Source: an uncultured cyanobacterium
GTDB lineage: Bacteria > Cyanobacteriota > Cyanobacteriia > PCC-6307 > Cyanobiaceae
Reading direction: 5' to 3'
Assembly: GCA_903831165.1 (NCBI GenBank)
Contig: CAIKWV010000602.1
Span: 1 to 11,553 of the forward strand
Length of the DNA: 11,553 nucleotides
Below, in pieces: positions 6,205 through 11,553 of this stretch. Below the pieces are notes generated by a model, which saw only the letters and a list, made by a program, of their open reading frames with translations, had not been told where the DNA came from and ran no database searches. Numbering within the stretch: the first letter of the stretch is position 1; every line of letters starts with the position of its first letter. The translations under genes were made by a program, and so were the position numbers.

Positions 6205-6368
6205 GTCGATGCATCAATCGGGTTCCACCCTATGGATTTCGTCCGCCGATGGCGAGTTCGCCTGTAGCGAGAGCAGCATTTACCAATAAACTTTGCATTT
6301 AGTCGCTGAGATGTGCGGGATCGCTCATCTGAGCAAACTCGCTAAGTTATGCCTCCGATCTCAAGACG
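6205..6368. promoter_or_regulatory. Divergent control region between ctaC and ctaA
   Basis: These 164 bp separate the oxidase operon (leftward) from ctaA-ctaB (rightward), so promoters for both must lie here or in the flanking gene ends. The middle holds the most AT-rich stretch nearby (about 6277-6301). An imperfect inverted repeat, GCTGAGATG (6305-6313) and CATCTGAGC (6326-6334), pairs at 8 of 9 positions with a 12-nt loop, and contains the tighter palindrome GCTCA-TC-TGAGC (6323-6334). I could not assign convincing -35/-10 pairs to either direction. That a control region is present follows from the gene geometry; the exact sites are uncertain. Confidence 0.6.
6276..6301 (+). repeat. Paired direct repeat GCATTTA in the ctaC-ctaA promoter region
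   Basis: GCATTTA occurs at 6276-6282 and again at 6295-6301, 19 bp start to start, close to two helical turns, so both copies face the same side of the DNA. The spacer is AT-rich (CCAATAAACTTT). This arrangement is typical of a regulator binding as a side-by-side pair, but the motif is not one I can assign to a known cyanobacterial regulator. Confidence 0.4.
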
Positions 6369-7421
6369 GTGGTGTCTCTGCAATCTCCGCTCTTCAGCCG
6401 CGGCTCACTTGCTGTGGACACGCCATTGCCGGTTCGGGCCCAGCCGCCCCCACCGACACCGGAGCTGTCCATTGGTCCAGCTCTGCCTCACAGCCTTCGT
6501 CGCGCCCTGCCCCTGCTGACCGGCCACCTGGTGGTCGCCCTGGTGGCTTTGGTGGTGATCGGTGGCACGACCAGGGTGATGGAGGCCGGCCTGGCCTGTC
6601 CGGACTGGCCGCTCTGCTACGGGGCGCTGCTGCCGGGACACCAGATGAACCTGCAGGTCTTTCTGGAATGGTTCCACCGGCTGGATGCCTTTCTCGTCGG
6701 TCTGGCCCTGCTGACCTTGAGTGGCTTATCCGTGGCCTACCGCGCTCGGCTGCCCCGCTGGCTGCCCTGGTTTGCCGCTGGGGCCCTGGCCCTGGTGGCC
6801 GCCCAGGGCCTGCTCGGAGCCCTCACGGTGCTCCAGCTGCTGCAGGCCTCAACCGTCACCGCCCATCTGATCACCGCACTGGTCCTGGTGCTGCTGGTGA
6901 GCGCCCTGCATCAGCGCCTGCTGGTTGCCCTGGCCGAGCCGCTCCCTGGCTCCAGGGCCCAGGGGCTGCCTGCCCCGGTCACCCCGCTCTGGTGGCGTGT
7001 TTTGCTTCCCGTTCCCGTGGTTCTGGTGCTCGGCCAGTGCGTCCTGGGTGGGGCCATGGCCAGTCAATGGAGCGCCCAGCTTTGTTTCGCCGCCGGGGAG
7101 GCCTGCTCCTGGCTCCTGGCCCATCGGCTGGGGGCTTATCCGGCGGCGGTCTCGGTGCTGCTGCTGGGCTTGGGCTCCCTGGCCCTGCCGAAGCCGGTGG
7201 CCATCTGGCGCGGCCTGGCCCTGACGGGCAGCGGCCTGGTGCTGCTGCAGGTGGTCCTGGGGGTTACCACCCTGCGCCTTGAGCTGGCCGTCCCGGCCAT
7301 CACCGTGACCCATCAATTCGTGGCGGCCCTACTGGTGGCCGTTCTCGGAGCTCTGCTCGGCCGCACCTGGCCAGGCCTGACTCGTTCTGTTCAGCCCAAT
7401 CTGGAGGTCGATCATGGTTAG
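6369..7421 (+). CDS. ctaA: Heme A synthase (COX15/CtaA family)
   Basis: CtaA oxidises the C8 methyl group of heme O to the formyl group of heme A, needed by CtaD. The 350-residue frame has about eight helices in two related halves. Conserved His residues appear as EWFHR (H103), TAHL (H166), LAHRLGA (H252) and THQFVAAL (H315), consistent with heme b and substrate heme binding. Both halves have an extracytoplasmic Cys pair: C77/C83 in ACPDWPLC and C239/C246 in CFAAGEAC. The signature [21 protein letters not shown] (65-85) marks the family. No ATG exists between the in-frame TGA at 6330-6332 and the first helix, so the start is a GTG (6369, 6372 or 6414); the first 40 residues are Pro-rich and poorly conserved, so it may be shorter. 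The end overlaps ctaB by 8 nt. Confidence 0.94.
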   Translation: MVSLQSPLFSRGSLAVDTPLPVRAQPPPPTPELSIGPALPHSLRRALPLLTGHLVVALVALVVIGGTTRVMEAGLACPDWPLCYGALLPGHQMNLQVFLEWFHRLDAFLVGLALLTLSGLSVAYRARLPRWLPWFAAGALALVAAQGLLGALTVLQLLQASTVTAHLITALVLVLLVSALHQRLLVALAEPLPGSRAQGLPAPVTPLWWRVLLPVPVVLVLGQCVLGGAMASQWSAQLCFAAGEACSWLLAHRLGAYPAAVSVLLLGLGSLALPKPVAIWRGLALTGSGLVLLQVVLGVTTLRLELAVPAITVTHQFVAALLVAVLGALLGRTWPGLTRSVQPNLEVDHG

Positions 7422-8424
7422 TGCCACCGTCCTGGCGCCCCCGGCGTCAGCAACCGTCGCCGAGGTCAGCACAATTCGCCCATCGGTGCGGTTGCCGGCC
7501 TGGCTGGAAGTGGCCAAGCCCAGGCTGATTCCGCTGCTGCTGGCGACCACCCTGGCCGGCATGGCGGTCACCCCCGACTGGCCCCCCAGCCCTCTGCGCA
7601 TCAGCTGCACCCTGGTCGGTGGGGCCATGGCCTCTGCCGCCGCCGGGGTCCTCAATTGCCTGTGGGAAGAGGCACTAGACGGCCGCATGCAGCGCACCAG
7701 CCGGCGCGCCCTGCCCTCCGGACGCCTGGCCAGCCGGCAGGCCTTCGCGCTGGCGATTGCCCTCACCCTGAGCTCCATCGCCCTGTTGGTGTTCGGCGTC
7801 AATGCCCTGGCGGCCAGCCTCGCCCTGCTGGGTCTCTGCAGTTACGTGCTGCTCTACACCGCCCTGCTCAAGCCGCGCACCACCCAGAACATCGTGATCG
7901 GCGGGGTCGCCGGCGCCATCCCACCGCTGGTGGGGGCCGCAGCCGCCAGTGGCTCGCTTGGCTGGCCCGCCTGGTGGCTGTTCAGCCTGGTGATGGTCTG
8001 GACTCCGGCCCATTTCTGGTCCTTGGCCCTGTTGTTGCGCGAGGACTACCGCTCCGTCGGCATCCCGATGCTGCCGGTGGTCAAGGGCGTGGCCCTGACC
8101 GCCCGCGAGATCGGTCGCTACACCTGGGTCACGATCGGCCTCAGCCTGCTGGGGATCCTGGTGGTGCCGACGGGCGGCTGGCTCTACGGGCTGCTGGTGC
8201 TGCCCTTCAACGGCCGCCTGCTGCAGCTCAGCCGAAGGCTCAGCCTTGAGCCGGAAGATCCGCGCATGGCCCGCAGCCTGTTTCGCTGGTCGATTCTCTA
8301 TCTGTTCGGCATCTGCCTGCTGCTGCTGCTGGCCCGCACCCCCCAGGCGGCCAGCCTTCAGCTGACCTCCTTAATCAATCTGTGGAGCACCCTTCCCTCC
8401 CTCGGAGCCCCCGGTGCTGCCTAG
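7414..8424 (+). CDS. ctaB: Protoheme IX farnesyltransferase (heme O synthase)
   Basis: CtaB transfers a farnesyl group from farnesyl diphosphate to the vinyl side chain of protoheme, giving heme O, the substrate of CtaA. It belongs to the UbiA prenyltransferase superfamily. The 336-residue product has about nine helices. The first diphosphate/Mg-binding motif is [15 protein letters not shown] (81-95), N-x3-E-x3-D rather than the usual N-x3-D-x3-D. Next come RALPSGRL (98-105), [21 protein letters not shown] (144-164), the family block [12 protein letters not shown] (195-206) and the second motif region [15 protein letters not shown] (211-225). The ATG at 7414 lies inside the end of ctaA (8-nt overlap), implying translational coupling of two consecutive enzymes of one pathway. 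The N-terminal 25 residues are Ala/Ser/Val-rich and unconserved in look. Confidence 0.97.
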   Translation: MVSATVLAPPASATVAEVSTIRPSVRLPAWLEVAKPRLIPLLLATTLAGMAVTPDWPPSPLRISCTLVGGAMASAAAGVLNCLWEEALDGRMQRTSRRALPSGRLASRQAFALAIALTLSSIALLVFGVNALAASLALLGLCSYVLLYTALLKPRTTQNIVIGGVAGAIPPLVGAAAASGSLGWPAWWLFSLVMVWTPAHFWSLALLLREDYRSVGIPMLPVVKGVALTAREIGRYTWVTIGLSLLGILVVPTGGWLYGLLVLPFNGRLLQLSRRLSLEPEDPRMARSLFRWSILYLFGICLLLLLARTPQAASLQLTSLINLWSTLPSLGAPGAA

Positions 8425-8446
8425 ATTGCGCTGCCATGCTTTCCAC

Positions 8447-8450
8447 GGAG
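8447..8450 (+). promoter_or_regulatory. Shine-Dalgarno-like GGAG that supports a TTG start
   Basis: GGAG lies 10 nt before the TTG at 8461. The frame behind this TTG contains no ATG or GTG back to the ctaB stop (8422-8424), and the nearby ATG at 8436 is in another frame and soon meets a stop, so this site and the TTG together decide the start of the ABC ATPase. Confidence 0.5.
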
Positions 8451-8460
8451 ATCTTCGGGC

Positions 8461-9486
<1,026 letters not shown>

Positions 9487-9519
9487 GCCGCGTCTCCCGT
9501 CTTCCAACCTCCCCACGCG

Positions 9520-10383
9520 ATGACCAGCGCCACCCCCTCCCTGGGCCCCCTGAAGACCGTTGCCGAAGGTCCTTCCGCCTTTGCCGAGATCCGTCAGGAA
9601 ACCCTGGCGTTGACGCGCCGCCTGTTCGTGCAGCTGGCCCGCCGTCCCTCCACCCTGGTGGCCGGTGTCCTGCAGCCACTGATCTGGCTGGTGCTGTTCG
9701 GGGCGCTGTTTGCCAATGCCCCCGAGGGTCTGTTGCCTGGTGGCGGCAGCTATGGCCGCTTCCTCGGTGCCGGGGTGATCGTCTTCACCGCCTTCAGTGC
9801 GGCGCTCAATGCCGGCCTGCCGGTGATGTTCGACCGGGAGTTCGGCTTTCTGAATCGGTTGCTGGTGGCACCGCTGCGCTCCCGCAGCTCGATCGTGCTG
9901 GCTTCAGTGCTCTACATCACCAGTCTCAGCCTGGTCCAGAGCCTGGCGATCATGGTCACGGCGGCCCTGCTGGGCTACGGCTGGCCCGGGGCTGCCGGCC
10001 TGGTGGTGGTGTTGGTCACCCTGCTGTTGCTGGTGTTCGCCGTCACGGCCCTCAGCCTGGGTCTGGCCTTCGCCCTGCCCGGTCACATCGAGCTGATCGC
10101 CGTCATCTTCGTCGCCAACCTGCCGTTGTTGTTCGCCAGCACCGCATTGGCCCCGATCTCCTTCATGCCGGGCTGGTTGGGCTGGCTAGCGGCGCTGAAT
10201 CCCCTTACCTTCGCGATTGAACCCATCCGTGCCGCCTATGGCGGGACGTTCCACCTCTCCAACGTGGTGCTGAACGCCCCCTACGGCGACCTGACTGCCG
10301 CCACCTGTCTCGGGATCCTGGCGGCACTGGCGGTGGGTCTTTTCCTGGCGATCCGTCCCCTGCTGGATCGCAAACTCACCTGA
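9520..10383 (+). CDS. ABC-2-type exporter, permease subunit
   Basis: This is the membrane partner of the preceding ATPase. The 287-residue product has a cytoplasmic N-terminal amphipathic stretch (about 20-43) and six hydrophobic segments (near 46-66, 82-102, 124-150, 158-184, 191-212, 262-279), the ABC2_membrane topology. The motif FDREFGFLNRLLVAPL (104-119), after helix 2, corresponds to the conserved E-x-G-x-x-x-x-L-x-x-P coupling region of DrrB/NodJ-type permeases, and AALNPLTFAIEPIRA (224-238) to the conserved C-terminal block. It starts with ATG 33 nt after the ATPase stop; no clear ribosome site is visible, so it may rely on translation from upstream. Substrate unknown; candidates such as lipids, drugs or a cofactor-related compound cannot be told apart by sequence. 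Confidence 0.93.
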   Translation: MTSATPSLGPLKTVAEGPSAFAEIRQETLALTRRLFVQLARRPSTLVAGVLQPLIWLVLFGALFANAPEGLLPGGGSYGRFLGAGVIVFTAFSAALNAGLPVMFDREFGFLNRLLVAPLRSRSSIVLASVLYITSLSLVQSLAIMVTAALLGYGWPGAAGLVVVLVTLLLLVFAVTALSLGLAFALPGHIELIAVIFVANLPLLFASTALAPISFMPGWLGWLAALNPLTFAIEPIRAAYGGTFHLSNVVLNAPYGDLTAATCLGILAALAVGLFLAIRPLLDRKLT

Positions 10384-10390
10384 GTCCATC

Positions 10391-11553
10391 GTGCCCCAGC
10401 CCGTCTCCGGCCCCGCCCCGACCCTGCCTGCCCGTCCCGATCCCGAAGCTGAGCTGCTCAAAGCCCTGGGGCAGCGCGATGCCAGCAGCTGTCTGCGACT
10501 GGTCCAGCAGCTGGTCCATCGCCGGGGGGTGGCCGCCATGGCGACGCTGCAGCGCCGCGCCCCGACGCAGGACAGCGAAGCTCTGGATTGGACCTGGCTG
10601 GGCCAGCTGCTGGCGGCCCAGCCGATGGCTGCGGTGCCCCGGTCCATGCTGGCCCAGGCTGGCTGCGAGCCCCTCGTACGGCTCGCAGCGGCGGATCCGA
10701 TCGTCTCCACGCCTGCAGGGTCGGCGACCCTTGACGTCGAAGCGGCCCCGATGGCCTTCGCCTCAGCGTTCGAAGCCGACCCAGCCGCCGCGGCCGAGGT
10801 GCCCGGCGTGATCGCGGCGCTCGACTCCCACCGCGAGCTGGCGATCCCGATCGAATCCGAGCCAGCCCAAGGCGTTGCCACGGCGCATGGGGTAGCAGCG
10901 GAGCTTGGCCTTGCACCCGAACACGACCTTGGTGCGGAGCCGGTGGAGGCCACCGGGGAGAACGGATCAGTGGCGCCCGAGCCCCTGCAGGGCAGGCCCG
11001 AACTGAACCTGCGGGCGGTGGCCGCCGTCGACGCGGCCTTTGAGGCCCTGGCGGCTGAGTTCCCCGGCTATGGCCTCCAGCCGGTCAGCGAGCCTGCCGC
11101 CACCAAGGCGCCCGATTCCAGGCTGGACGCGGCCGAACCGCCGCTGGACCTGGAAGACCCCCCCGCCGACTTGTTCAGCGATCCCCAGAACGTTCCAGCT
11201 CTGGAAAACCGCTCCCTGACGCGGTTTTCGTTTGTGATTCCCCAGCCCCAACCGAGCGCTTCTGAACCGGCCGGGACGACAGACCAGGATCAACCCTGGG
11301 GGAACCCGGAATCGGCGGGGGCCGATCCGGTGCAAGCGCTGCAGGCTGAAGCTGAGCAGGCTGATGCCCCAACGACCGCCAGCCTCTGGAGGCGGGCCGA
11401 GGGCCGCATCGCCTCCCTGCGGGACCGGGTGCGCGGCCGCCTCTCCCTCACCGGCGTGAAGACCCTGGTGCGCGACTGCATGGAGGAGGCCGTCTCCAGC
11501 CTGCAGGGACCGGCGCCCGGCGGCGAACCTGGGACTCAGGCAAGCTCCGACCG
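10391..11553 (+). CDS. Uncharacterised protein with disordered acidic middle, 3' end outside window
   Basis: A frame opens with GTG at 10391, 7 nt after the permease stop, and stays open for 387 codons to the window end; such length in one frame and the G/C third-position bias support a real gene. I do not recognise a family. The N-terminus (about 18-57, PDPEAELLKALGQRDASSCL...) looks like two or three amphipathic helices. Residues about 100-330 are rich in Ala, Pro, Glu and Asp with few aromatics, likely disordered, with short islands such as LRAVAAVDAAFEALAAEFPGYG and NRSLTRFSFVIPQP. Residues 331-375 turn basic and helical (SLWRRAEGRIASLRDRVRGR, then LVRDCMEEAVSSL). No signal peptide or membrane helix is seen. 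An internal ATG at residue 50 is an alternative start. The next gene is not visible, so partners beyond the exporter are unknown. Confidence 0.75.
   Translation, partial: MPQPVSGPAPTLPARPDPEAELLKALGQRDASSCLRLVQQLVHRRGVAAMATLQRRAPTQDSEALDWTWLGQLLAAQPMAAVPRSMLAQAGCEPLVRLAAADPIVSTPAGSATLDVEAAPMAFASAFEADPAAAAEVPGVIAALDSHRELAIPIESEPAQGVATAHGVAAELGLAPEHDLGAEPVEATGENGSVAPEPLQGRPELNLRAVAAVDAAFEALAAEFPGYGLQPVSEPAATKAPDSRLDAAEPPLDLEDPPADLFSDPQNVPALENRSLTRFSFVIPQPQPSASEPAGTTDQDQPWGNPESAGADPVQALQAEAEQADAPTTASLWRRAEGRIASLRDRVRGRLSLTGVKTLVRDCMEEAVSSLQGPAPGGEPGTQASSD

Noticed and set aside
10186..10953. Minus-strand open frame over the permease end and the unknown protein
   Set aside because: It is Ser/Ala/Arg-rich and crosses the well supported permease C-terminus; the plus-strand frame from 10391 is longer, continues to the window end and fits the operon direction.

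Overview
The window reads as the chromosome of a high-GC picocyanobacterium of the Synechococcus/Cyanobium group. The reasons are a cyanobacterial-type AbrB-like regulator, an aa3-type cytochrome c oxidase of the cyanobacterial 'YSHPAVY' (A2) kind, the heme A synthesis genes ctaA-ctaB placed head to head with the oxidase operon, and a strongly GC-biased third codon position. The extended HIP1 palindrome common in many freshwater cyanobacteria was spotted only once (about 1367-1376). The lineage call is inferred from gene content and order remembered for this group, not from a search.

Layout, left to right. (1) 1-384 minus: start-proximal part of a bifunctional-nuclease/DUF151 protein, divergent from (2) 456-1127 plus: riboflavin synthase (ribE). 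(3) 1227-1826 plus: a six-helix HdeD/DUF308 membrane protein, flanked by GC-rich hairpins. (4) 1827-2468: a spacer of about 640 bp with no gene I can support. (5) 2469-2864 minus: a cyAbrB-type regulator. (6) 6204-2945 minus: the cytochrome c oxidase operon ctaC-ctaD-ctaE, tightly packed, with ctaD and ctaE overlapping by 4 nt. (7) 6205-6368: divergent promoter region with an AT-rich island and paired 7-bp direct repeats. (8) 6369-8424 plus: ctaA (heme A synthase) and ctaB (protoheme IX farnesyltransferase), overlapping by 8 nt. (9) 8461-10383 plus: a two-gene ABC-2 exporter (ATPase plus permease). (10) 10391 to the window end, plus: a long uncharacterised protein with a disordered acidic/Ala/Pro-rich middle, cut by the window edge.

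How the genes fit together. CtaB farnesylates heme B to heme O, CtaA oxidises heme O to heme A, and CtaD carries heme a and the heme a3/CuB centre. CtaC carries CuA and accepts electrons from a soluble carrier, and CtaE completes the core. The divergent arrangement lets one control region serve both the apoprotein and the cofactor arms of respiratory oxidase assembly. The ABC exporter and the unknown protein run in the same direction right behind ctaB with gaps of only 36, 33 and 7 nt, so they probably share transcripts with it; their substrate and role cannot be read from the sequence. The AbrB-like regulator lies immediately downstream of ctaE on the same strand.

I found no mobile element, CRISPR array, tRNA or rRNA, and no clearly new multi-gene system. 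The least explained parts are the unknown protein at the right end, its link to the exporter, the gene-poor spacer at 1827-2468, and the repeats in the ctaC-ctaA promoter region.
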